From positions 1,481,501-1,545,500 of the forward strand of contig JAPFBL010000104.1 of NCBI GenBank assembly GCA_026182355.1: a stretch of DNA of 64,000 bases, written 5' to 3'. Positions 31,945 through 42,032 of this stretch are shown one piece after another (the stretch's first letter is position 1; every line of letters begins with the position of its first letter). The notes under the pieces were generated by a model. That model had not been told where the DNA came from and did no database searches. It saw only the letters and a list, made by a program, of their open reading frames with translations. Position numbers and translations under genes: made by a program. The stretch comes from Hermatobates lingyangjiaoensis (taxonomy: Eukaryota > Arthropoda > Insecta > Hemiptera > Hermatobatidae).

Positions 31945-34900
31945 CCTTTCTCAAAATCATCTCTTTCTGTCCACGATGAATCTTCCAGGCGCCAATACCT
32001 TGTAGACTCTGGCGCGGATGTGTCAGTTCTACCTGTGTCTCCGCACACTAAGTCTTTAAAGCCTTGCGGTCGTTTAGCAGCTGCCAACAAGTCACTAATT
32101 CCCATTTGGGGAACAAAACATGTGGTCCTAAAGCTGGGCGGACGCAAGTTTCACCATACATTCTACATCGCAGATGTCTCCAGACCTATTCTAGGCGCAG
32201 ACTTCTTCGTTCATCACAACCTTGCAATTGACCTCAAAGGACGACGACTCATCGATATGGCAAACTGCAAGGTCCTTCTCAGCTTATTCCAATCACCTGC
32301 AGCGACATATCCTTTAGTGTACGGACTTTCCTCATCCCAACTGAACAAATACTCAGCAATTCTGCAGGAGTTCCCCGAAATTCTGGTGCCTCGATTTCAC
32401 TCAGAAGTCAACAAACACGGGATTGAACATCATATCGTAACTACTGGCCCTCCGGTTCATTCAAAAGCCAGGCGCCTGGACTCAGAGAAACTGGCTGTGG
32501 CTAAGGAAGAGTTCACACAAATGGAAAAGCTGGGAGTCAGTCGGCGATCTAACTCTCCTTGGTCATCCCCTCTCCACGTGGTGGCCAAGGCTGATGGGGG
32601 ATGGCGTCCTTGTGGAGATTACAGGCGCCTGAATAATGCTACGGTCGATGACCGATACCCACTTCCCCACATTCATGACTTCAATGCACACCTGGCAGGT
32701 GCCCAAATCTTCTCCAAAGTAGATCTCATGCGAGGATACCATCAAATCCCTATGGCCAAGGATTCGATTCCCAAGACTGCAATAATCACGCCTTTTGGTT
32801 TGTGGGAGTTTACCCGCATGCCCTTCGGGTTAAAAAATGCAGCTCAGGGATTTCAGCGACTCATGGACAAGATCTTCCAAGGAGTTCCGTTTGTCTTTGT
32901 CTATCTGGACGATATCTTAGTGGCAAGTCATTCGGAGGAGGAACACGCCAAACACCTACGCCAAGTTTTTCGGATCCTGTCTGACAACGGCCTAGTGGTC
33001 AAGAGAGAAAAATGTGTTTTTGGCGTCACGGAGCTGGACTACCTGGGACATCGCGTGACAATTCATGGTGTCAAACCTCTGCCAGAACGCATTCAAGTTC
33101 TTCGGGAATATCCGGCTCCAACGGACAAGGCAGCTTGCCAGCGATTCCTGGGTATAGTCAACTACTACCACAGATTTCTCCCACACATTGCCCAGCAACT
33201 GGGCCCGCTCCATTCCGCCGTCAGTGGCAAGGGCAAAGGCATCCATTGGACGGCTGACTGTCAAAGGGCATTCGACGCTGCCAAGTTAGCTCTGTCAAAG
33301 GCCACATTACTAACCCACCCGCTTCCTGAAGCCCCTACAAGCATTACAGTCGATGCCTCGGACACTGCGATTGGAGGCCAACTGGAGCAGTTTCAAGGAC
33401 GTTGGCGGCCTGTTGCATTCTTTTCAAAGAAACTCAGCGTTGCTGAGCGTAAGTATAGTGCCTTTGACCGGGAACTACTCGCTCTTTATCTGGTCATCAA
33501 ACACTTCCGGCATTTCCTTGAAGGACGCCCCTTTACGGCTTTTACGGACCATAAGCCTCTGACTTCGGCCATCGACAGTCTAACGGAACGCTCCCCACGC
33601 CAAGCACGACACTTGTCTTTTATAGCTGAGTTCACGAGTGACATTCGCCATGTCTCTGGCAAAAACAACGTTGTTGCTGATGCACTCTCTAGAATAGGGG
33701 CTATAGCTTGCCCTACGGTGGACTACAAGGCTCTGGCAAGGGATCAGCTATCACCTGAGGTCCAGGCTTATCGTACTGCAATCACAAACCTACGGCTTGA
33801 GAATGTGCAGTATCAGGGTACAACTGTCCTCTGCGACACTTCGATGGACAAGCCCCGGCCAATTATTCCTGCCAACTGGACTAGGCAAATTTTTGACATG
33901 GTCCATAGTCTATCTCATCCAGGAGTCAAGCCGACAAAGCGGGCTATATCCTCACGATTTGTCTGGCACGGAATGAACAAAGATATTCGGCGATGGTGCC
34001 GAGAGTGCCACGCTTGCCAAACATCAAAAGTTCATCACCACACTCGTGCTCCTCTCGCCAAGAGGTTACCACCTGGAGCACGTTTCAGCAGCCTTCATGT
34101 GGATTTAGTGGGCCCTTTGCCAATAAGCGAAGGCATGGGCTACTTATTCACGATCATCGACCGTTTCACTCGTTGGCCGGAGGCCATTCCCATTCCGGAC
34201 GCAAAGACCTCCACTGTGATCAAGGCCTTTATCAGGAACTGGGTTGCTCGCTTTGGTGTTCCTAACGACATCACCTCTGACAGAGGACCCCAGTTCACCT
34301 CAGAAGTGTGGTCGGAACTCCATCGCATCCTTGGCATTAGTGCAATGACCACCACGGCATATCATCCCCAAGCCAACGGAATGGTGGAACGACTACATCG
34401 GCAACTTAAATCATCTTTGAAAGCCAGGTGTACAGGGGCCCAGTGGATGGACCATCTACCATTTGTCCTCTTAGGCCTCAGGGTCGCCTGGCGCGAGGAC
34501 CCTGACTGTTCTCCTGCAGAACTTGTCTACGGGTCCAGCCTGGCCATTCCGGGCGAATTCCTACCTCAAGACTCAAGGCAACATCAGCCTTCGGCGGGTT
34601 ACCTTAAGGGCCTACAGTCGCAGATGCGTGAAGTCCTGCCTCCACCTCCAGCGTTTCACGGCCGTCGGCCAGCTCAAGTCCCTAAAAATCTAAGTTCTAC
34701 TGGATATGTCTATCTGCGCCGGGAGGCCAACGCTAAGCCCTTAACAAGACCATACACGGGCCCATTTAAAATCATAGAGCCTAGAGAAAAATATTTCATC
34801 ATTGACCACAATGGGAAAAAGGAGAAGGTGACAGTCGACCGTCTTAAAGTGGCTTACCTCCCATCTTCTTCAAGGATTCAACCACAAGGTCAACCAAAAC

Positions 34901-35049
34901 CAGTGTCGGAGGCAGCTGGTAGTCAATCTCAGCGCCTTACATCCCATCAGGACGTTCAGTTAACAAAATCATCAGTTCCCACTCCGGCTGTTACAACACG
35001 CTCCGGCAGAGCAGTTCGCCAACCGGTTCGTCTTGTCACCACCGCGTAG
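31885..35049 (+). CDS. pol: Pol polyprotein of the Ty3 element (protease, RT, RNase H, integrase)
   Basis: The frame is open from the slippery site to TAG at 35047-35049; residues are counted from 31936. Aspartic protease: DSGA at D24. Reverse transcriptase: SPWSSPLHVV near 200 and YLDD at 323-326. RNase H: catalytic Asp near 473 (VDASD) and a later TDHKPL. Integrase: an H...H...C..C zinc region (HPGV... to CHACQ) and the D,D35E triad D723, D782, E818. A GPFKI (GPY/F-type) module follows the core; no chromodomain was recognised. It is made only as a Gag-Pol fusion if the -1 frameshift works. All catalytic residues listed are present, with no stop or frameshift inside. Confidence 0.95.
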   Translation, partial: GKLASRSLSTSTIQSASVTGPFSKSSLSVHDESSRRQYLVDSGADVSVLPVSPHTKSLKPCGRLAAANKSLIPIWGTKHVVLKLGGRKFHHTFYIADVSRPILGADFFVHHNLAIDLKGRRLIDMANCKVLLSLFQSPAATYPLVYGLSSSQLNKYSAILQEFPEILVPRFHSEVNKHGIEHHIVTTGPPVHSKARRLDSEKLAVAKEEFTQMEKLGVSRRSNSPWSSPLHVVAKADGGWRPCGDYRRLNNATVDDRYPLPHIHDFNAHLAGAQIFSKVDLMRGYHQIPMAKDSIPKTAIITPFGLWEFTRMPFGLKNAAQGFQRLMDKIFQGVPFVFVYLDDILVASHSEEEHAKHLRQVFRILSDNGLVVKREKCVFGVTELDYLGHRVTIHGVKPLPERIQVLREYPAPTDKAACQRFLGIVNYYHRFLPHIAQQLGPLHSAVSGKGKGIHWTADCQRAFDAAKLALSKATLLTHPLPEAPTSITVDASDTAIGGQLEQFQGRWRPVAFFSKKLSVAERKYSAFDRELLALYLVIKHFRHFLEGRPFTAFTDHKPLTSAIDSLTERSPRQARHLSFIAEFTSDIRHVSGKNNVVADALSRIGAIACPTVDYKALARDQLSPEVQAYRTAITNLRLENVQYQGTTVLCDTSMDKPRPIIPANWTRQIFDMVHSLSHPGVKPTKRAISSRFVWHGMNKDIRRWCRECHACQTSKVHHHTRAPLAKRLPPGARFSSLHVDLVGPLPISEGMGYLFTIIDRFTRWPEAIPIPDAKTSTVIKAFIRNWVARFGVPNDITSDRGPQFTSEVWSELHRILGISAMTTTAYHPQANGMVERLHRQLKSSLKARCTGAQWMDHLPFVLLGLRVAWREDPDCSPAELVYGSSLAIPGEFLPQDSRQHQPSAGYLKGLQSQMREVLPPPPAFHGRRPAQVPKNLSSTGYVYLRREANAKPLTRPYTGPFKIIEPREKYFIIDHNGKKEKVTVDRLKVAYLPSSSRIQPQGQPKPVSEAAGSQSQRLTSHQDVQLTKSSVPTPAVTTRSGRAVRQPVRLVTTA

Positions 35050-35058
35050 TGTGCTGCT

Positions 35059-35069
35059 GAGGGGGGCCA
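35059..35069 (+). promoter_or_regulatory. Polypurine tract of the Ty3 element
   Basis: GAGGGGGGCCA sits immediately before the 3' LTR, the standard place for plus-strand DNA priming. Confidence 0.75.
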
Positions 35070-35186
35070 TGTAGCGACGCGAGGGACAACCCTGCTCACC
35101 GGTTATCACCTGCTTTCTATTATTGGACTTGTCGTTGTTTTTATCTTAATTTTGTAAAGTGAGAGATTCTATTAAAGAACTCTACA
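35070..35186 (+). repeat. 3' LTR of the Ty3 element
   Basis: 117 bp, identical by eye to the 5' LTR; followed by the GTAG target duplication. Confidence 0.95.
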
Positions 35187-35190
35187 GTAG

Positions 35191-35328
35191 CAATCCGTGG
35201 TTTGGTAAGGAGACAATTTCTGGATGGATGTGATTTAAAATTAGTATAGATGATTTAATTATTGTATTAATTAACCAGAGTCAGGATGGTAGGTGTTCAC
35301 ACATCTAGTAGTGTTACAGAAGTATTAA
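35191..35328 (+). repeat. Interspersed direct repeat, right copy, split by the Ty3 insertion
   Basis: It matches 29385-29515 (TTTCTGGATGGATGTGATTT and following). The match begins immediately after the Ty3 target duplication, and a weak match (TTGATC) continues to the left of the element near 30862, so the Ty3 element appears to have landed inside this repeat. Confidence 0.6.
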
Positions 35329-37074
35329 TAATAAACTGATTCTTTTATAATTATATATCGTTTGTAAGTAACAGATATTGGAACTGAGTATCAGTTGTAG
35401 CAAAGTTGCTTGAATATTATTGAAATGGTTTAATTAAACGTGAAAGTCACTAACTGGTAAAAGGGAATGTATTGGCAGTAAGCTGGACTCGAGAGGCTCT
35501 GAAGACGTCTTGTTAATTATTTGGCGGTTAAGGGGCACTTGGAGCCCTTTGATCAACCAAACGAACACACTCTACCCCTATAAAAGCAATGATTCATTTA
35601 GAGGTAAAACATGATTTCATAACAGTTCAAGTTCAAACATTACATCAACGATGATTACTTATATAGAAAAAAAAATTCTAGCATGCATCACATTCCGTGT
35701 CATGTTGATAGAAATTTTTTCAAGATACGTATGCCACATTACACAATGTAGTGCAAATTATTTGTTTGCCTATCGCTAAACGTCTAATGGATTCACCTGA
35801 ACCTGAAATACTATAATATAGCATAATTGTGCCGTCAGTATGACACACAGTGACTGCATTAGAAGTTTCTTTTATATATGGTTAGGAGGATGCTGTCAAA
35901 AGTTATAAACTATACCATTTTCTGTAGTAGAGGTGCTTTCAGTGCATGGTTAATTACTTCATTTAGCTGTTATAAAATAATATACTTAAATATTTAAGAA
36001 CGTAAACTATTGTAAAATTATAAATAATGATACAATGATATTATAAATAGTATATATAATATAACATAAATAATAATATGCACTGTTCCTTAAGGCAGGT
36101 CTCAAGTGACTCTATTTAGCGTATGGACTATATGCAAAATGGAGCCTTCTATTATATGCGCAGTGTTTACTTTGTCATTGTAACGAATTCCTGGAGTGGT
36201 GAGCCCAGCTGTTTTGGGATAGTTTGTCTACTTGTTGAGGGCTGGCAACAGGTGGGTGGAAAAAAGCAAGGAGGTGGTCTCCATGGTGACAAGTGGAAAA
36301 CAGTAGAGAAAAGTGAGGAATATAAGATAGAGACTTACTGAGTTGTGATGAATTTGGCCAATTAGTTTTGGAACTGGTTGTAAAGGGGGTCGTCCCTACT
36401 TGCAGGTGGATATTAATGTATCAATGCACGACTTTGATATTCTTGTTTTGTCTGTTTAACAAATTGTAAGTAGGATATACTTATGAGTGTAAAAGAACTG
36501 GGCTGTAACAATCGTGCGGGTGTGCCAAAACTTACAATTGCCCAATATGTTGTTACAGTCATCATCTTGTTTACATGATACAGTATATTTAATAAAATAT
36601 GTCAATCCTGCTGGTATTTACGAATTGTCAACAGTAAGTGTATGCTGTTTATGCATGATTTGAATTTATCATGTTATCCAATAGTTTGCTTATATCAAGA
36701 CATATCTCAACTGTGAATAGTTACTGTCTTGACTAAACCCAGTGCACTTTCTATCTATGCTTTGCATTTATTATGTTATCAAATTGTTACCTTGTATTAT
36801 GATATCAGATGTTTTCATCATCAACTGATATCACATAAGTGATAATAATTCTGCCCCTGCCAACTGTATCCAGCGGTATCCAACTGCAGTTAACGGAGGT
36901 TTAATGAGATAATTACGACAGTTTTGAGAAGAGTTAATATTGTAACCGTAACTATTCCAAGACCTTTAACGATGCAAGGTTCGGTTACAGCGGCAGTCCC
37001 AAAAGGGACACACATAGGCCAAACATTAGTCTTTTGTAATACCACACAGAAGACTAATAGAGAAGGATTGATTC
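35329..37074. other. Intron DNA; GC-richer patch at 36120-36350 of unknown nature
   Basis: The patch at 36120-36350 has an open frame of 72 codons without recognisable motifs. Poly-purine stretches (AAAAAAGCAAGGAGGTGG) suggest a decayed transposon, but no family could be named. The rest is featureless. Confidence 0.3.
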
Positions 37075-37315
37075 TACATAAAGAGCCCTGAAGTTTTCCT
37101 AACTCAAGGGTATTTAGAGAAAGGAACTTTTGACGAGTACCTGAAATCGTACAGACTCAAGACCGATAGATTAAAGTCCTCTCCGAGGGACGAGGTAATC
37201 AAATTTATTTACTTCCCACAGGAATGAATCGAGGGCCAGAGTGAGTATCGAACCCTGGATATACCATTCTTGAGGTGAGCACGTTAACCACTGAGTTAAC
37301 CTGAAGCCCTCACAG
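37075..37315 (-). repeat. tRNA-derived SINE, minus strand
   Basis: Read on the minus strand, the head GGTTAACTCAGTGGTTAACG is A-box-like and GGGTTCGATACTC is a good B box about 35 nt later. The body then has CGGAGAGGACTTTAATC and the tail CAGGTACTCGTCAAAAGT, aligning with 5745-5975. This is the best-preserved copy of the family here. Confidence 0.7.
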
Positions 37316-40300
37316 AGTAGAGTGATATGCCGTTGACACGGCAGTTTACCATGGAACTTGCAGTTGAGACAATTCCTACTGTTTCGTAGGTCTACGTTGA
37401 TAGAATGTAACACTCAATGTAAATCTATGATTTGATGTTAAGATTTATTTATTATAATGAATGAGTCACCGTAGGGAAAGAACTACAAGGACTTTGATGT
37501 ACCTCATCTATCATTGACTATTAATTGATGATCGTGTAAAACACAGAGAGTATGTAGTGACTGTTGTCTTTTGGGACGCACTGCGTACCTCTAAAAGGAA
37601 CTTGTTTAAATATTCATCATATATTTAAATACCGAGTACACTATAAACAGCTATGTAATTACTTTCATATTTGATTTCATAATGAAAAACATACAAATGT
37701 CATGATTTTTTGCTGCCTAATCTTGCTGCTAGCTATGAATCTATCGTAAGTCAACATTTTTAAATGTACTGTATTACCGACCATTGAGGTTATTGACAAA
37801 TTCTAATTTTTTTTTATTTTTTACAGTAGTTATTTCATGTTGACCCAAACGTTCAACCCTGTAGACATGTAAACTGCATTGCAATTACTTTAAAAAAAAT
37901 TGTATAATCACAGTTGGACCAAATAAAAAAAAGTTGCAATATTGCTTGAAAACATTATTTCAGGTATATTAAAAATAGGGCTTATTTGTTGACTAAAATT
38001 TGAATTTGATCCATCAAACAGTGTAGTCTAAAGTGATTACAAACATTTTGGATGCCGGAATGTCTGATTTAGCTCATCAGAATCAAGCAAAATAGAATTT
38101 TTGTTTGTGTTAATAACAGAAGTTTGAACATATTTTAATGAGTTAATATCTTAGAAGGAAACTGAAATCAATCATTTATTTTATGAAGTTTTCTACCGTA
38201 TGATGGATGGTTGTCTAATAAAAGTGTGTAATCAATCCACGTACTGTGCTCTTTAAAATACGTTATACCAGTGGTATATTCCTCTTGTTTTGGACACAAT
38301 CATTTGCACAACGAAAGCTTATCAGCGTTTATGAAAAGTCATTTTGATTTCTTTACTTTACAAGCCACAATCTGCATTCCTGCCTTTAAGAGCTGCGCTG
38401 ACCAGAAAAAACGCATCTGTAGAGACAAGTCATTTAATCCTACATCATTATATAGTATGCCATAGATTCAAGATCTTTGAAGTTCTATTGGTCCCTTTTC
38501 TGCCGGAATTTTAAATTTTATCACTTAATTTTAAATTGTTGTAAACTCTAATGACTTTTTTTCTATTTGAACTTATAAAACATACCACTCTGTTTCAAAT
38601 TAATTTAGGAACAAATGACCTCTTTTCTATGGTTTTAATTAATCATATTTATTTAATTCAACTGGCACAAGATCTAATGACCTTTTTACTACTTGTATAT
38701 ATAAATAATACCTCTTTGTTTCAATTTGGAACAGTTTTTTTTTACAAATTTTTCTGTACGCGCTACAAATGTATGAGATTTTAAGTTTGAAGTTATTGTA
38801 AAACATAATGATTATAATTTGATCTGGTATAACGGCTTCTAAGCTTTTATAATGTGATAGGTTTGGAGGGGTTTCGACTAAATGCTTAACCTGATAATGA
38901 CTTGAACCTGATGAATGTTTAGACTTTAGCCAAACCTTAACCAAATGAGATGATCATCACAGTCTATTGATCAGAAAATGGTATGTGCTAGCTGATTGTG
39001 AAAGACAACGAAGCAATCAGAATAACTAATGGCGGGTTAGTGGAGTGGCTAGGTCTGGGCAGGGTGACCGGGACGCAAATGCCTATAGTCTGAAAGCAGC
39101 ACTACGATCCAATCGACGCTCGGCCTAATGACTCTTGATATTCAGCAAGCTAAGCATCCTTCAACCGAGAACAGTTAATGATACTCCATCTGTACCTTTT
39201 AGTCGCATTAACTCATAATTACGGCCTTTCTCATTAACAGACTCGTTAATTCCAAAACAAATATCTCTATTATTACTAGAAGGTAATAATCAAACATAAA
39301 TATTTAAACTAATGCTTCGCCAAAGTGAACTATTTTTTCTTAGATTGGCTTAAGTAATAACTTTAGTCTGCATTTTTAGAAGGGTATCTAGTCATAGATC
39401 TTTAATTGTACATTAATAATTCATTTTATCATTACCGATTACAATTTTATTCACTTTTTATTTAACCGTAATGGTTGGATCCATTTTCCAACCTTCAGAA
39501 AATAAAAACCTTCAGTGTTCAGAAAATAGAATATTCTTGCAGACTTGATGTGAGTATTTTAATATTTGTTGATCTACTAAATTTAGTAGTTCAAATTTAT
39601 TGATATTAGCTCAATGAAATACTATAAATCATTGCTACTTTTGGAAAAGCGCAATTACTTATTTTTTTAAGTTTTTTAGATAGGCTACTGATACTATTAT
39701 AATTTGAAAAGTTTTAAACAAATAAATTTTGAAAAAACTATGAAAAGAAAATAAAATGGTTGATGGTTGGGACTAGCGTTGTTAAGCTAATTCTAGTTGG
39801 TAGTATGTTGTCACGAGGGGAAAGGGGCTCGGAAGCTTGGGATGTTTACACTGCGATTATAACCCTGGAAGCTTGTGTTGGCCAGCAAAGGCTAATTTTA
39901 CTACTCTCTGCAGAAAACCACATGGATCGCCTCTTCAAACCTACCACCTCTCACATCAAACGAATTTATCTCAACCAAATTTTAGACTAAACACTTTGCC
40001 TTGAAAACACCCTTAGTGCAGTTGAAATTTCACTTGATTTAATTTATACTAAATTTAAATTTAGAGCTAATTTTGTAAATTTTCTTTAGGCTTAATATAA
40101 TAATGCAATTATTTTTATTGATACTTCCTGAAAATACTACTCTATTATTTGAATATCTCTAATAAATAAATCAAGATTTTTTTACAGCGATATGAACTAA
40201 TGTACATCTTTTCTTCTCTGGAATTATATCATTAAAATATACATACATTTAAATCGTATATTCTGAAAAAAAAATTTGTTTACATTCAAAACATAATCAA

Positions 40301-40766
40301 ATATATTATTTATTATAGTTAACTTCCAGTGTCTGTCTGTGGTTTGTTTGTTTCTGAACTCCTCTTAAAGTTTTAGAAACATAATAATATATATTATGAA
40401 ACAACTTACACCAAACTGCGTGGAAATTCACGCAGTTAAGTGAATATAAAAATTAAGTGAATACGCAGTGAATATGCTTTATTCACTTATTACAAGTGTG
40501 TTGTGTAATGATGTCATGCGCATGATTTGTAATAATTTACATTTCTGGCACAATAGTCAAATAGCAGTATTTGTGTATAGTGAGTACACACTGTATGCTC
40601 TGTGTACGATCCAAATAAACAATATAGGTGACGTTCATTATGAACTACTAACTTTGTAATATAGATTTTTCAGATTGTTTCTACACTCAATCTGTGAAAG
40701 CTATGAATAATTAAACCATAACAAGTTGATAGCTTCAATATTCAGATTAATATATTTTCAAAATAT
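37316..40766. other. AT-rich intron DNA with minor repeats
   Basis: At 38548-38735 two imperfect units about 127 bp apart share CTAATGAC(C)TTTTT and CTCT(G/T)TTTCAA. A GC-richer block at 39030-39150 contains a weak tRNA-like GGTTAGTGGAGTGGCTAGGT. A GC-richer block at 39760-39930 is unidentified. No gene is supported. Confidence 0.35.
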
Positions 40767-40952
40767 ATGATTTTAGAAAAAATCTGTGAATACATAATAG
40801 ATTTCCAATTTCATTTATTATTCGTGGCACATCGTCAATCATTGATGCAGACGTTCGACAAATATGCACGTAGTTTATCTTCAAGTAGGAATTCAAGTTT
40901 AGCTTTACTTGAAGATACACTATCTGCAAAACAAGTCAGACAACATTTATAA
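40767..40952 (+). other. Short coding-like open frame, possible exon or gene relic
   Basis: The last 40 or so codons (HRQSLMQTFDKYARSLSSSR and on to the stop after QVRQHL) have a balanced, protein-like composition unlike the AT-noise frames nearby. I do not recognise the family. No good polypyrimidine-AG acceptor precedes it (candidates are AATAG near 40801 and GATGCAG near 40849). It could be a terminal exon of a nested gene, a processed-gene fragment, or chance. Confidence 0.25.
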
Positions 40953-41078
40953 AGTACGTCAAATTTGCATGTTTACCTCTTTGGTACTAACAATATCTAT
41001 GTATTTGCTGTTACGTAAAACTTGTTTTCTAAGAACATGGTCCTAACCCCACCAAGATATATATATATATATATATAC

Positions 41079-41913
41079 TTCAGTACATATCAAATCATCT
41101 AATACTTCCAACTACCTCAATGCCCATAGTGAATGCCCGCAACGCTACAAAGACTCAACAATAAAAGCCCTAGTACACAGGACCTACAAAATAGCTTCAA
41201 ACTGGGAGATTTTCCACACCAACATCAACAGGACCAAACAGGCATTTGTCAATAACGGCTATTCAAATGGAAAATTTGACAAAATTCTGAAAGAATATCT
41301 ACACACAAGGGAACACAGGAAAGGAATTGAGAAAACAGCTGGAACCATACATAAAATATACTACAGGAACCAATATTCTGACAGGCATAAAATTGATGAA
41401 AGGATACTAAAGGACATCATAAGAAACAACATAAAGTGCAAAAATGAAAATGATAGACTCTCACTGGTTACTTATTATAAGAGCCCTACAATAAGTAGCC
41501 TTTTTATGACTAATAACAGCCGCTGCAAAAACTCTCCACTGAAAGAAACAAATCTAGTGTATGAGTACCAATGCAACTATGGGGACTGTGAAACCCAAAA
41601 ACGCTCATACATTGGAATGACTACTACTACACTTTCTAGAAGACTGACCATGCACTTGATATCCGGAGCCCCCAAAAAACACACAGAGCAAGTCCACCAT
41701 ACAAAGTTAACTAGAGAAGCGCTTGTCGAAGGAACCAGAATAATAAAAAAAGAACAGGACCAGCATAGACTCAAAATAACAGAAGCCATACTCATACAGA
41801 AAACGAAGCCATATATTAATATCCAGTTGGAAAATAGTGAGAAAATATTAAAACTATTTAAATCAACCCCAGGTCAAGTGGGACCTCTCCAGGTAGAGGC
41901 AACAAACCCCTAA
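41079..41913 (+). pseudogene. PLE ORF, 5'-truncated copy (RT end and GIY-YIG endonuclease)
   Basis: The frame is open from the truncation point to TAA at 41911-41913. It repeats the C-terminal 278 or so codons of the full copy, including the Cys-rich linker and the YIGMT...R endonuclease core. Lacking the catalytic RT motifs, it cannot encode a complete protein. Confidence 0.85.
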
Positions 41914-42032
41914 CCAGGTCACTCAACCCAATGAATTTAGACAAACAACTTTAATCCCCCAACCTTCTCAACGAATTTTACTTCTCTTATATAAAGGAAC
42001 AAATTATTTCAAAACTCATTTATGTCTTGATA

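Larger units (their letters stand above)
30876..35186 (+). mobile_element. Complete Ty3-type LTR retrotransposon, very young
   Basis: The 4311-bp element has 117-bp LTRs that I read as identical, starting TGTAGCGACG and ending CTCTACA. It is flanked by a 4-bp target duplication GTAG (30872-30875 and 35187-35190). The order is LTR, primer-binding site, gag, frameshift signal, pol (protease, RT, RNase H, integrase), polypurine tract, LTR. No env-like ORF follows integrase. Both ORFs are open. Its GC-rich coding DNA contrasts with the AT-rich intron. Identical LTRs and intact frames indicate a recent insertion and possible activity. Confidence 0.95.

Noticed and set aside
35329..35700. An env-like gene downstream of integrase that would make the element retrovirus-like
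   Set aside because: The 3' LTR follows pol after only about 20 bp, so there is no space for an env gene inside the element.
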